A stretch of 64,000 bases of DNA from Mesorhizobium_G sp050247155. Lineage in GTDB: Bacteria > Pseudomonadota > Alphaproteobacteria > Rhizobiales > Rhizobiaceae. The stretch covers positions 65,693 through 129,692 of the forward strand of contig JBFWUS010000003.1 in assembly GCA_050247155.1 (NCBI GenBank), written 5' to 3'. Position numbers and translations under genes: made by a program. Below, piece after piece: positions 1 to 8,017 of this stretch. Position 1 is the first letter of the stretch. The number at the start of each line of letters is the position of its first letter. The notes under the pieces were generated by a model. It saw nothing but the letters and a program-made list of their open reading frames with translations, was not told the origin of the DNA and did not search any database.

Positions 1-707
1 TGGTGGCGGCGCTGCGCCGAGCAGTCACGCTCGAACAGATGCACGGCGTTGCCGAAATTATCGCCGAACACCTGCACCTCGATGTGGCGCGGTTTCTCGA
101 CATATTTTTCGATTAGCACGGCGTCGTCGCCGAAAGCAGCCTTGGCCTCGCGCTTCGCCCCGGCGAGCGCCGCTTCGAACTCGTCCGGATCGTCGACGCG
201 GCGCATGCCCTTGCCGCCGCCGCCGGCGCGCGCCTTGATCAGCACGGGATAGCCGATCTCCTTCGCCTTGCCGGCGAGAAGCACAATGCCCTGCTGGTCG
301 CCATGATAGCCGGGCACGACCGGAACGCCGGCCTTTTCCATCAGGCGCTTGGCGGCGTCCTTCAGGCCCATGGCACGGATCGAATCTGCCGAAGGACCGA
401 TGAAAACGAGTCCCGCTTCAACGACTTGATCGACGAAGTTCGGATTTTCCGAGAGGAAGCCGTAACCCGGATGGATGGCTTGAGCGCCGGTCGCTTTCGC
501 AGCCTCGATAATGCGATCGGCGCGTAGATAGCTTTCCGCCACCGGCGGCGGGCCGATATGCACGGCCTCGTCGGCCATCGCGACGTGGAGCGACTTGGCG
601 TCGGCGTCCGAATAGACGGCGACCGTGGCGACGCCCAGCCGCCGGGCGGTGCGAATGACCCGGCAGGCGATTTCGCCGCGATTGGCGATCAGGATTTTCT
701 GGAACAT
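1..707 (-). CDS. mccA: Methylcrotonoyl-CoA carboxylase biotin carboxylase subunit, partial
   Basis: The reverse strand encodes the N-terminal 235 residues of a biotin-dependent carboxylase alpha subunit; the gene continues past the left edge of the window. Visible motifs are the N-terminal Rossmann-like segment starting MFQKILIANRGEIACRVIR, then HPGYGFLSENPNFV, and the glycine-rich ATP-grasp loop KARAGGGGKGMR. The subunit carboxylates biotin using ATP and bicarbonate. The assignment to 3-methylcrotonyl-CoA (leucine degradation) rather than acetyl- or propionyl-CoA rests on the same-strand carboxyltransferase at 9092-10699 and the isovaleryl-CoA dehydrogenase at 15572-16732. Its ATG lies 6 bases after the stop of the VOC gene, so the two are probably co-transcribed. 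The biotinyl domain is not in the window. Confidence 0.85.
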   Translation of the reverse strand, partial: MFQKILIANRGEIACRVIRTARRLGVATVAVYSDADAKSLHVAMADEAVHIGPPPVAESYLRADRIIEAAKATGAQAIHPGYGFLSENPNFVDQVVEAGLVFIGPSADSIRAMGLKDAAKRLMEKAGVPVVPGYHGDQQGIVLLAGKAKEIGYPVLIKARAGGGGKGMRRVDDPDEFEAALAGAKREAKAAFGDDAVLIEKYVEKPRHIEVQVFGDNFGNAVHLFERDCSAQRRH

Positions 708-713
708 GCGGGC

Positions 714-1475
714 CTATTTCGTATTGCTGACCATGGAAAAATGCGCGCCTTGCGGGTCCATGCAATTGACCACCCATTGCCCGCCGGGCACCTCCATCGG
801 CCCCATCGTGATCGTGCCGCCATTGTCTGTGCAGCGCTTGGCGGCCGCGTCGATGCCTTCGACGTTGAAATAGAAACCCCAATTGGCGACCGGCACGAAA
901 GGCGGCTTGTTCATCATGCCGCCATTGTCGTTCCCGTCGACGGCATAGAGCTGATACGTGCCCATCTCGCCCATATCGACGGCCTGGCTCTTCGTCCAGC
1001 CATAGAGCTTGGAGTAAAAGTCGAAGGCAGCCTGCCAGTCTGTGCCCATATATTCACGCCAGCCGACCTGGCCGGGCGTCATCGGATCGGCCGGCGGCAT
1101 GTCCGGCCCTTCCGGCTGAAGCAACATGTAGACCGCGCCCTGCGGATCGGCGACGACGCAAAAACTGCCGACGCCGGGGATCGGCGCCGGCGGACGATAG
1201 ATTTGGCCACCGGCATCCTTGACCGCATTGGTATCGCCGTCGATGTCGCTGGACTTGATGTACCCCATCCATGCGGGCGGCGCGCCCATCGCGGCTGCCT
1301 CAGGCGGGATGGTCATCATACCGCCGACGCCGACGCCATTCGCCTCGACGACCAGGTAACGCATATCCTGGGCGGGGAATTCCTGCGTCGTCCAGCCGAC
1401 GACTGCGGGATAGAATTTCTCCGCCGCGTCGAGGTCCGACGTCATCAGTTCGTACCAGAAAAAGGTCGTCGCCAT
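714..1475 (-). CDS. Two-domain VOC (glyoxalase/bleomycin-resistance-like) protein
   Basis: A 253-residue protein with two vicinal-oxygen-chelate repeats, one starting at FFWYELMTSDLDAAEKFY near residue 5 and one at GWREYMGTDWQAAFDFY near residue 137. Each is followed by a beta-strand segment ending in a DPQGA motif (PQGAVYMLL, PQGAHFSMV). Proteins of this class bind metal or small molecules, and the exact substrate cannot be read from sequence. A strong Shine-Dalgarno sequence (GGGAGGAAAG) precedes the ATG. It ends 6 bases before mccA, which suggests a shared transcript, but a role in leucine breakdown is only inferred from position. Confidence 0.85.
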   Translation of the reverse strand: MATTFFWYELMTSDLDAAEKFYPAVVGWTTQEFPAQDMRYLVVEANGVGVGGMMTIPPEAAAMGAPPAWMGYIKSSDIDGDTNAVKDAGGQIYRPPAPIPGVGSFCVVADPQGAVYMLLQPEGPDMPPADPMTPGQVGWREYMGTDWQAAFDFYSKLYGWTKSQAVDMGEMGTYQLYAVDGNDNGGMMNKPPFVPVANWGFYFNVEGIDAAAKRCTDNGGTITMGPMEVPGGQWVVNCMDPQGAHFSMVSNTK

Positions 1476-1548
1476 GGCTTTCCTCCCGGATTTTTCCAGC
1501 CATCCTAGGCCGCTGGCCGTGACCGCGCAATGACGCTGCCATCATGTT

Positions 1549-1932
1549 CTACTGCGCCGCGATCACCTCGATCTCAAGCAGCCAGGCGTCATCGAAAATG
1601 CCGCAGATGATGACCGACATGGCGGGCCTGAGATCGCCGAGATAAGCCTGCCGGGCGGCGCGGTTCGGCAGGGCGTATTGCCGGTCGGAGAGGAAGACGT
1701 TGACCTTGACGATGTCGGCCTTGGTCATGCCGGCGGTGGCAAGCTGCGCGTCGATATTGGCCCAGACTTGAGCTGCCTGCGACGGAAAATCTGGCGGCAC
1801 GCCGCCCGCCTTGTCGGCCGGGATCTGGCCGCTGACGAAGACCAGCCTCTTGTGATTTTCCAGCGCGACGACCTGTGAGTAACCGCCGAGCGGCAGCGGC
1901 ACGTCGGGCGAGTTGAATTCCGTTCGTTTCAT
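1549..1932 (-). CDS. Rid family protein (YjgF/YER057c/UK114) lacking the active-site Arg
   Basis: A 127-residue protein with the Rid fold signatures FVSGQIPAD, an AQVWANIDAQLATAG helix, VKVNVFLSD and a C-terminal LLEIEVIAAQ. Canonical RidA enzymes hydrolyse reactive enamine/imine intermediates and use an arginine in a PAR motif (Arg105 in E. coli RidA). Here the motif reads RPAMSVIICG, with Met105 in the arginine position, so classical imine deaminase activity is doubtful. The start overlaps the stop of the upstream macrodomain gene (ATGA), and the two are almost certainly co-translated. A small-molecule-binding role is possible. The fold is secure but the function is not. Confidence 0.85.
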   Translation of the reverse strand: MKRTEFNSPDVPLPLGGYSQVVALENHKRLVFVSGQIPADKAGGVPPDFPSQAAQVWANIDAQLATAGMTKADIVKVNVFLSDRQYALPNRAARQAYLGDLRPAMSVIICGIFDDAWLLEIEVIAAQ

Positions 1933-2444
1933 GTGAGCCTGTCCAGTTCCTTTCGATGGAGTTCGGCGCTTTCGGCCGAGAAGCAGCAGAAGACCACCTC
2001 TTTCGGCAGCGGCGATCGGGCAAGGAAATCGGCGACGGTCTTCACGGCGATTGTTGCCGCCTCATCTGCCGGAAACCGATAAATGCCGGTGGAGATCGCT
2101 GGAAAGGCGATCGTTTCCAGCTTGCGTTCGGCCGCAATATCCAGCGAACGGCGGTAGCAGGAGGCGAGCAGGTCGCGCTCGCTGTTGCCGCCGCCATTCC
2201 ACACCGGCCCAACCGTGTGGATGACGAATTTCGCTGGCAAGCGATAGCCCTTGGTGATCTTGGCGTCGCCGGTCTTGCAGCCGTTGAGCATCCGGCATTC
2301 CATCACGAGCTCGGGTCCGGCCGCGCGATGGATCGCGCCATCCACCCCACCGCCGCCGAGCAGCGAGGTGTTGGCGGCATTGACGATGGCGTCGACGACC
2401 AGCTTCGTGATGTCGCCTTGGTGAACGGAAAGCCGTTCCCTCAC
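1929..2444 (-). CDS. Macrodomain protein (O-acetyl-ADP-ribose deacetylase type)
   Basis: A 171-residue single macrodomain. It carries the ADP-ribose-binding signatures DAIVNAANTSLLGGGGVDGA near residues 18-37, VIHTVGPVW near residue 74 and FPAISTGIYRFP near residue 113, as in YmdB-type enzymes. These remove acetyl or ADP-ribosyl groups from O-acetyl-ADP-ribose or modified proteins. The length is that of a stand-alone macrodomain enzyme. It sits between DUF1993 and Rid genes with 4-base overlaps on both sides, so the three form a tight operon. What links ADP-ribose chemistry to the neighbours is unknown. Confidence 0.93.
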   Translation of the reverse strand: MRERLSVHQGDITKLVVDAIVNAANTSLLGGGGVDGAIHRAAGPELVMECRMLNGCKTGDAKITKGYRLPAKFVIHTVGPVWNGGGNSERDLLASCYRRSLDIAAERKLETIAFPAISTGIYRFPADEAATIAVKTVADFLARSPLPKEVVFCCFSAESAELHRKELDRLT

Positions 2445-2953
2445 ACATTGCCTCCGGCGATGAAGTCGATCTTGCCCAGCGGCACGCCCTTGTGGCGCAG
2501 GATCGCATAGGCGGTCGTGGCGTGGAAATAGAAGTTCGGCAGCGCGAACTTTTGGACATAGTCGCGCGCGGTGAAGGTGAGGCTGCGCGGGCCGAATTTC
2601 AGCACCACCTCATTGTCTTCCTTGCCGTCGAAAGCGTCGGCGGGCACGGTTTCCAAAAAGTCGATGGTCGCCTTGATGCGCGCCTGCAGCTCGTCGAATG
2701 TCTGTTCGGTGTCGGCCATTGAGGGAGCCGTCAGGCCGCCGACCCGCGCCGCGACGAACTTCGCCGTGTCCGAGGCGCGCTGCACCTGCGCGGTGAGCGG
2801 ATGCATGTCGGCGATCAACCGCGCGCCAATGAAATCTTCATGCGGAATGCCCTTTTCGTCTGCATAAGCGCGTGCCTTGTCGAGATGGAACGACATGTTG
2901 CGCAGTGCCCGGATGAAGGGTGGGATGCTGACATCATAAAGCGAAAGGGGCAT
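2441..2953 (-). CDS. DUF1993 family protein
   Basis: A 170-residue soluble protein matching my recollection of the DUF1993 family. It begins with a helix (SLYDVSIPPFIRALRNM), then DADMHPLTAQVQ-like text (read here as ADMHPLTAQVQRASD), and ends with NFYFHATTAYAILRHKGV. The fold is thought to be DinB-like helical; no catalytic function is established. It is the first gene of a three-gene unit with the macrodomain and Rid genes and overlaps the former by 4 bases. Confidence 0.8.
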   Translation of the reverse strand: MPLSLYDVSIPPFIRALRNMSFHLDKARAYADEKGIPHEDFIGARLIADMHPLTAQVQRASDTAKFVAARVGGLTAPSMADTEQTFDELQARIKATIDFLETVPADAFDGKEDNEVVLKFGPRSLTFTARDYVQKFALPNFYFHATTAYAILRHKGVPLGKIDFIAGGNV

Positions 2954-3049
2954 TGAGAAAATCCGCAGGTTGGTGGGACGCCGGATGTGGGCTTGCCAGC
3001 CCGGGACGTCAATGCCGGCGACGGCGCTGTCAGCGAATTTCAGGCCGCG

Positions 3050-3682
3050 TTAAGCCAGGCCGGACGCCGCCAGGATTTCCGCGCCCGGCGTCACGTGTCC
3101 ATGCGGGCCGAGATAGTGCGGGTAGATCGCCTTGTAGCCAAGCATCGTGGCGATTGGCGCGAGCAGCGTGGTCATCACCGACTGGACCCAGGCGGGCGGA
3201 TGCGTGAAGGCGACCACATCGGCGAATTCGCGCGCGATGAGCACGCCTTGCAGTGGGTTGGGCCGCCCCTTCCTGTCGACCTTGCCGTCATTGGCCAGAC
3301 CGAACAGCGTGCCGATCATCTGTTCGAAGCGGTCGCCGCGATCGCGCGGCGTGCCGGGTGCGGCGTCGATCTCGATCAGGATATGCGCATCCTCGTTCGG
3401 ACTGGCGTTCCACCAGTCATGCGGCACGGTGGGCTGGGCGGTCACCGACTGGCCGGGCGTCAGCGTCATCGTCTTGCCGGCGATCTTGGCCTCCAGCCGG
3501 CCTTTCACCAGCGTGAATTTTTCGACGATCGTCGGATGCGTGTGTTCGCCTACCACCGCGCCGCCGGGCCTCAGCGTGAGGTAGACGACCGCCGGCCCGT
3601 CGCCGCGATCCTCCGAGCCGCGCAGCACCAGCGCGTGTTCGCCGGTGACCTTGTTTTCGTAGACGTCGCCGCAGCGGGACAT
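3050..3682 (-). CDS. Cupin-domain protein
   Basis: About 210 residues from the start chosen here (MSRCGDVYENKVTG); an in-frame ATG 13 codons upstream (3721) is less likely because homologous sequence seems to begin at MSRCG. The cupin core is visible: GGAVVGEHTHPTIVEKF with two histidines and a glutamate as metal ligands, followed by PGQSVTAQPTVPHDWWNAS with the later histidine. The C-terminal third (AFTHPPAWVQSVMTTLLAPI) is hydrophobic and may pack against the membrane or a partner. The substrate is unknown. It lies 96 bases upstream of the DUF1993 operon on the same strand. Confidence 0.75.
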   Translation of the reverse strand: MSRCGDVYENKVTGEHALVLRGSEDRGDGPAVVYLTLRPGGAVVGEHTHPTIVEKFTLVKGRLEAKIAGKTMTLTPGQSVTAQPTVPHDWWNASPNEDAHILIEIDAAPGTPRDRGDRFEQMIGTLFGLANDGKVDRKGRPNPLQGVLIAREFADVVAFTHPPAWVQSVMTTLLAPIATMLGYKAIYPHYLGPHGHVTPGAEILAASGLA

Positions 3683-3734
3683 GGAAGCGCCTGTAGGGGT
3701 TGTGTCGGGATACATTAGCACAGTCTCAAGCGGC

Positions 3735-4058
3735 TCACCCGGGGCAATTCACCTGCGTCGCCCATTGCGCCTTGACCCAGCCGCTGATGGTGCGTGTGCC
3801 GTCCTGATAGATGACCGGGCACCAGCGGTTCTCCCACGGCACGCTGGTCGGCGTGCATTCGCCGTCGAGCTGCATCAGGCCGGAGGCCTTCGCCGGCAGG
3901 CGGTCGAGCACCCGCGCCTTGGCCGATGCGCGCGAGCGGATGTAGAGATAATTGTCGGCCGGCACGTTGGTCACCTCGAGGCACTGACCGTCGGCAAAGG
4001 CGGGTGCTGCCTGTGCCAGCAGAGCCAGAGCAAGAACGAACAGCGCGATGCGGACCAT
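3735..4058 (-). CDS. Secreted bacterial SH3-domain protein
   Basis: A 107-residue protein with an N-terminal signal peptide (MVRIALFVLALALLAQAAPAFA, probable cleavage before DGQ). It is followed by one SH3b-like domain: LYIRSRASAKARVLDRLPAKA, then WCPVIYQDGTRTISGWV. Cysteines near residues 26, 68, 80 and 105 suggest periplasmic disulfides. SH3b domains often bind peptidoglycan or peptides. Nothing nearby indicates a particular target. Confidence 0.75.
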   Translation of the reverse strand: MVRIALFVLALALLAQAAPAFADGQCLEVTNVPADNYLYIRSRASAKARVLDRLPAKASGLMQLDGECTPTSVPWENRWCPVIYQDGTRTISGWVKAQWATQVNCPG

Positions 4059-4136
4059 GGTCTCCTCCCTCGATCCGAGGTGAGGATAGCGAAGTTGAGC
4101 GGGTTCGTCTCGCGTCCGATTTGCGGAAAGGGCGGG

Positions 4137-5165
4137 CTAGGCGGCGACCTGTCGGAACGACACCAGACGCTGTTTTCGTTCGTCCCAAAGCACGAGTTTG
4201 ACGGCGCGAAAACTGTCCATGATCGTGATGCGGCCGATGTCGGCTAGTTCGGGGTGATCGCGCAGCACCTCCGGCAGCCGGTAGAACGGCACCCGGCTGG
4301 ACAGATGATGCACATGATGGATGCCGATATTGCCGGTGAGCCACTGGAGGAATTTCGGCAGCTCGTAGTTCGAAGCGCCGTGCAGCGCCGACCGCTGGAA
4401 ATCCCAGCTCGACGTGTCGGCCCAATGGGTGTCCTCGAACTGGTGCTGCACATAGAACAGCCAGATGCCGGCCGCTCCCGCCAGAACGACGATGGGCAGA
4501 TGCACCAGCAGGAACGGCATGATGCCAGTCACAAAGATCATCGTCGCGAACAACGCCGCGATGGCGAGGTTGGTCAACATGGTGGAAAGCCAGGGCATGC
4601 CGGCGACCCGAAACGTTTCGAACGGCCAGCGGTGTTTCAGGATGAACAGGTAGACCGGGCCAATGCCGAACATCACCAGCGGGTGCCGGTAGAGCCGGTA
4701 GCTGAGACGCTGCCAGCGCGACGCCGCTTGATATTCCGCGACGGTGAGTGTTGCGATGTCGCCGACGCCGCGCTCGTCGAGATTACCGGCCGAGGCGTGA
4801 TGCGTGGCGTGCGCGCCGCGCCAGTAGTCGTAGGGCGTCAGCGTCAGCACGCCAAGCGCCCGCCCGGTCCAGTCGTCCGCCTGGCGGATGGCGAAGAATG
4901 CGCCATGGCCGCAATCGTGCTGGATCATGAACAGGCGCAGCAGGAAGCCGGCGGCGGGGACGATCAGCACCAGGCCCCACCAGAAACCGTAACGCACCGA
5001 GACGACGGCCAGCACCCAGAGCGCCAGGAACGGCACCAGCGTGACGAAAAGTTCGAACGCGCTGCGGCGGCGGTCGGGCTGGCGATAGCGGTTGAGAATC
5101 TTGATCCACGGCTTGTCGGCGATGTCGGGTCGGCCCGTCTCCGTCGGCTGCACGTGAATGGTCAT
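4137..5165 (-). CDS. Membrane fatty acid desaturase
   Basis: A 342-residue integral-membrane di-iron desaturase. The three histidine boxes are present: HDCGH near residue 88, HATHH near residue 125 and HHVHH near residue 288, separated by hydrophobic membrane segments as in DesA/omega-6-type enzymes. The protein introduces a double bond into lipid acyl chains or related hydrophobic substrates using O2 and an electron donor. The regiospecificity cannot be told from sequence. It is transcribed alone on the minus strand, with a 210-base gap upstream. Confidence 0.88.
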   Translation of the reverse strand: MTIHVQPTETGRPDIADKPWIKILNRYRQPDRRRSAFELFVTLVPFLALWVLAVVSVRYGFWWGLVLIVPAAGFLLRLFMIQHDCGHGAFFAIRQADDWTGRALGVLTLTPYDYWRGAHATHHASAGNLDERGVGDIATLTVAEYQAASRWQRLSYRLYRHPLVMFGIGPVYLFILKHRWPFETFRVAGMPWLSTMLTNLAIAALFATMIFVTGIMPFLLVHLPIVVLAGAAGIWLFYVQHQFEDTHWADTSSWDFQRSALHGASNYELPKFLQWLTGNIGIHHVHHLSSRVPFYRLPEVLRDHPELADIGRITIMDSFRAVKLVLWDERKQRLVSFRQVAA

Positions 5166-5375
5166 GAAGAAAACTCCGGCGGCGGCACGGTTGAGCGTTC
5201 AAGCGGAATCGTCTGGTGCCGCTGAGGTGCCGTCAGAGCCACCGCCACGCTTTGTCATGAGCCGGCGCAGTTGGCAATGGGGACGAAGAAGCGCCCGGAG
5301 TTATGCGCGCGAAAACGCTGCCGCCCAAGGCTTCGGGCAGCGGCAAATGCCTGAATTGGCCTGGTCGAACAGTCG

Positions 5376-5837
5376 TCAGGACGTGTCGGGGCAGCTCGGC
5401 GCGCATCGGGTGAGGCCGCGGGTTTCGGCCATGAGCCGGCGCTGAGTTTCGGCGGCGAATGCGGTTGTCAGAGCAGACAGGAGCCGGTCCAGACCAGCCT
5501 GACAAAAAATGCGCCCTTGCGCGAACGCCAGCGCCGCGAGACTGTCCAGCACGGCGGCCAGCACCCGGAAGGTCAAGGCAAGTCGCAGCGCGTCTTCGGC
5601 GCGCTCGCCGCTATAGGCGGCAACCGGCAGCGTCGTCGTCACGCCAAGGTCGTGCGCGGTCTCGAGGACGAATGTCCGCGCGATGGTTTCGGCCGGACGC
5701 AAGGCCCAGAGCACGAGGCAGAGAATTGGCCGCGACCGCAGGCTGGCGCGCTCGGCCAGATCGGCCAAGGCAAGCAGCACCGTGATGATGCGGTACACGA
5801 CTTTCCAGCTCTTCTCAGTCTCCCTGTCCCAGCCCAT
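5376..5837 (-). CDS. Conserved hypothetical protein with hydrophobic helices
   Basis: A 153-residue reading frame starting MGWDRETEKSWKVVYRI. It is helix-rich, with moderately hydrophobic stretches around residues 15-50 (ITVLLALADLAERASLR, LCLVLWALRPAE) and 85-115. No recognised domain. Base use fits a real gene, and the frame begins with a plausible ATG. It may be peripheral to the membrane. It stands alone between the desaturase and a palindromic repeat. Confidence 0.5.
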   Translation of the reverse strand: MGWDRETEKSWKVVYRIITVLLALADLAERASLRSRPILCLVLWALRPAETIARTFVLETAHDLGVTTTLPVAAYSGERAEDALRLALTFRVLAAVLDSLAALAFAQGRIFCQAGLDRLLSALTTAFAAETQRRLMAETRGLTRCAPSCPDTS

Positions 5838-6307
5838 TGCGGCTCCTTTCGGCCTGGGATTGTCCTCCGGGTAGAAAAGGGGTGGACGAAAAAATCATGT
5901 TTGGTTGGAGGAACTTTGAAAAGGCAATGAGAAACAAGGAGATGGGGAGGGAGGGGTGGAAAGGCCGCAGAGTTAATTCGGCGCTTTTGAGTTCGCGCCT
6001 GCCTTCTCCCCTTGTGGGGTGAGGAGCGGTTTGCGACGCAAACGAAAAGCCCTCAAATGGGCTTTTCGAGTGAACGAACTCACGAGGCCATGGCCGAGGG
6101 TCTGTCGGAAGAAGCGAGACGACGTTTGGCCCTCCGCTATGGTGCCGGGCGTTCGACGCCTACGAAAGGTCCATTGGACCTTTCATCTCGCCTACGGCGA
6201 ACCGGCTGTCTCACCCCACAGGGGAGAAGGCAGAGACGGCGGCGTCGCGCTACTTGAGAACAGTTCCACATGCATGTCAGTCACGTAGGCCGGTCTCGTT
6301 GCCCAAG
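5838..6307. other. Intergenic region of about 470 bases holding a nested palindromic element
   Basis: No reading frame here looks like a gene. The stretch is occupied mainly by the inverted-repeat element at 5999-6233, listed separately. Confidence 0.6.
5999..6233. repeat. Nested inverted-repeat intergenic element
   Basis: Outer arms at 5999-6023 (starting CTGCCTTCTCCCC) and 6210-6233 are inverted copies that differ by one extra T. Inside are two further hairpins: 6043-6068 (CGAAAAGCCC, 6-base loop, GGGCTTTTCG) and 6164-6184 (GAAAGGTCC, ATT, GGACCTTTC). The layout is that of a dispersed non-autonomous rhizobial intergenic element. No transposase is present. Confidence 0.7.
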
Positions 6308-6664
6308 TCATTGCGCCCGCAATATCTTTTCCATGGTCTTGCCCTTGGCCAGTTCGTCGATCAGCTTGTCGAGGTAGCGGATCTCGCGCATGAGCGGATC
6401 CTCAATCTCCTCGACGCGCACGCCGCAGACCACGCCTTTGATCAGGGCGCGCGATGGGTTCGGCGCGGGCGCCTGCGCGAAGAAGGTTTCGAAGTCGGTG
6501 CGGTTTTCCAGCACGGCGTCGAGGCCGGGCTGGTCATATCCCGTCAGCCAGCTGATGATCTCGTCCAACTCGGCACGCGTGCGTCCCTTCTTCTCCGCCT
6601 TCGCCACGTAGTGCGGATAGACGCTGGCGAAGCTGATTGTGTAGATGCGGTGTTTTGGCATCAT
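6308..6664 (-). CDS. DUF2200 family protein
   Basis: A 118-residue protein recognised as DUF2200 by its start, HRIYTISFASVYPHYVAKAE, its middle, WLTGYDQPGLDAVL, and the later GVVCGVRVEEIEDPLMREIR. No function is established; proteins of this family are small and soluble. It begins 2 bases after the YafQ toxin gene and is probably the third gene of that transcript. Confidence 0.85.
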   Translation of the reverse strand: MMPKHRIYTISFASVYPHYVAKAEKKGRTRAELDEIISWLTGYDQPGLDAVLENRTDFETFFAQAPAPNPSRALIKGVVCGVRVEEIEDPLMREIRYLDKLIDELAKGKTMEKILRAQ

Positions 6665-6666
6665 GG

Positions 6667-7002
6667 CTATTCCGAAAACAGCTCGGCATGCGTGCCGGCC
6701 CGCACGAAGACGACCAAGCCGGTCTTGCCGCTGTCGTCAAGCTTGTAGGCAAGCAGAAAATCACCGCCGATATGGCATTCGCGGTGGCCGACCCAATCGC
6801 CCTTCAACGGGTGGTCCAGCCATTCCGGTCCAAGCGGCCCGTCATTCGCTATGAGCAGAAGCATGGCCTCTTTGAGGCGGTGCATGTCGTAGCGGCCGGA
6901 ACGCGACAGCCGCTCCCAATCCTTGGCGAAGGATTTGGAATAGCTGGCTGCGCGCGGTGGAGGCGCACGCCTATCTTGTGCCGGTCTTTTCAAGCTCGGC
7001 AA
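6667..7002 (-). CDS. YafQ-like type II toxin
   Basis: A 111-residue RelE-superfamily mRNA interferase of the YafQ branch. The N-terminal SYSKSFAKDWERL is followed by WLDHPLKGDWVGHRECHIGG (with the catalytic-type histidine pair) and DFLLAYKLDD, then VVFVRAGTHAELF. YafQ toxins cleave ribosome-bound mRNA. The first 20 or so residues (Pro/Arg-rich) are longer than usual, and translation may begin further in. It overlaps the DinJ-like antitoxin gene by 32 bases from the ATG given, the usual antitoxin-first order. Confidence 0.88.
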   Translation of the reverse strand: MPSLKRPAQDRRAPPPRAASYSKSFAKDWERLSRSGRYDMHRLKEAMLLLIANDGPLGPEWLDHPLKGDWVGHRECHIGGDFLLAYKLDDSGKTGLVVFVRAGTHAELFSE

Positions 7003-7252
7003 ACAGTTCTTCAGCCGTCGCGAAGCGGGCGCGATGCTGCGCCGCTATCTCGTCAGCCTCCGCCATAGCTGCTCGGGTTTCGGCATTGGGCACCTTGAGT
7101 TCAAGTGGGAATGCCTGCTCGGCAATCACGCGCTTGAGGAATAGGCGCACTGCATCGGAGACCGAAAGACCCATGGCGTTCAGCGCCTCGGTCGCCTGTT
7201 CCTTCGTGTCATCGTCAATACGGACGTGAAGCATGGATGTGCGAGCGTTCAT
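6971..7252 (-). CDS. RelB/DinJ-type antitoxin
   Basis: A 93-residue antitoxin starting MNARTSMLHVRIDDDTKEQA, with the ribbon-helix-helix DNA-binding N-terminus and the DinJ motif GLSVSDAVRLFLKRV. The acidic C-terminal tail (AEADEIAAQHRARF...) should wrap around the toxin. This start is preferred over an upstream in-frame ATG (7816) because the extra 188 residues show no family similarity and are antisense to another gene. The antitoxin-toxin complex probably represses this promoter. Confidence 0.87.
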   Translation of the reverse strand: MNARTSMLHVRIDDDTKEQATEALNAMGLSVSDAVRLFLKRVIAEQAFPLELKVPNAETRAAMAEADEIAAQHRARFATAEELFAELEKTGTR

Positions 7253-7321
7253 GGACGGAATATGTATCGCAAATGAGAGACGCCGACAAGATTTAACTAA
7301 CGTTGCAAGCTCACTTGACCA

Positions 7322-7363
7322 CGTAACTTTTTTCCTGCACGAACGTGATAGGAAAAAGTTACG
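7322..7363. promoter_or_regulatory. Inverted repeat between divergent antitoxin and hypothetical genes
   Basis: CGTAACTTTTTTCCT (7322-7336) and AGGAAAAAGTTACG (7350-7363) are inverted copies with one bulged T and a 13-base loop. It lies between the divergent DinJ-like gene and the gene at 7376, ending 12 bases before the latter's GTG. It could be an operator for the DinJ/YafQ complex or for the XRE protein at 8018, or a 5' UTR hairpin. No T-run follows it, so it is not a standard terminator. Confidence 0.45.
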
Positions 7364-7375
7364 CGGAGATTCGCC

Positions 7376-8011
7376 GTGGCGGCTATTATCTATCAAGAAG
7401 ACCAAGAATGCGATCGTCGTCTTTCTCAGTATTTTAATTCGACGAAGGCCCAGTGGGTGGAAGTCGTGAAGGCCATGGTCGCGGCTCGCGGATCGTGCAC
7501 CAGCCATAATCCCAAGGCCTCCCCGGGCTTTCTTGCTTGGGATGCGGGCATTACCAGAATGCGCCAGATTTTTTGTCGTGAAGGGTGGGAAACCGGCGAC
7601 GATAACGGTGTCGAGTTGATCGTCAACCGCGACTTCCGGCGCAAGGTGACGGTTATGAATGCTGACAAAGGTGTCTGCGACCCTAGCCGTTCGCCCCGGA
7701 ACCGTACGGAAAAGGGCCCGGCAGCAGAGAAGATCACGGACCTGAACAGTCAACTGGACCTCTTCCGCCGCGAACACCCTCGCGAGATCAGGCCCGATGC
7801 ATATGATCTCTGGCAACTCTGTGTTTTCGACGACGGCAAAGAAGTTCGCGCAGAATTGTCACGTCCAATCGAATTTAAAGGTGGCTTTTACATTGGCTAC
7901 AGCGAACGCATTTGGATTCTTCGTCCGAGTGAGTGGGAGCGAATCGCGATTGAAACTCCGTCCGACGACAGCAGCGGACAGGATTTCGATATCACGGTCC
8001 GCCGGAAGTAG
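7376..8011 (+). CDS. Unrecognised 211-residue protein paired with XRE-ImmA
   Basis: A GTG-started frame (MAAIIYQEDQECDRRL...). I recognise no domain. The N-terminal half contains GWETGDDNGVELIVNRDFRRK and an Arg/Pro-rich linker (NRTEKGPAAEKI). The C-terminal half (LWQLCVFDDGKEVRAELSRP, then GGFYIGYSERIWIL) looks like a compact beta-rich domain. Its stop is 6 bases before the XRE-ImmA gene, so the two are co-transcribed. In such pairs the peptidase-regulator often controls its partner, so this could be a toxin, an effector or a substrate of the metallopeptidase; this is inference from layout only. Confidence 0.65.
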   Translation: MAAIIYQEDQECDRRLSQYFNSTKAQWVEVVKAMVAARGSCTSHNPKASPGFLAWDAGITRMRQIFCREGWETGDDNGVELIVNRDFRRKVTVMNADKGVCDPSRSPRNRTEKGPAAEKITDLNSQLDLFRREHPREIRPDAYDLWQLCVFDDGKEVRAELSRPIEFKGGFYIGYSERIWILRPSEWERIAIETPSDDSSGQDFDITVRRK

Positions 8012-8017
8012 TTTGCC

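Noticed and set aside
558..1508. 316-residue plus-strand frame
   Set aside because: Antisense to the VOC and mccA genes, with no recognisable domain.
7253..7816. N-terminal extension of the DinJ-like antitoxin to 281 residues
   Set aside because: The added part is antisense to the gene at 7376 and the family starts at MNARTSMLHV.
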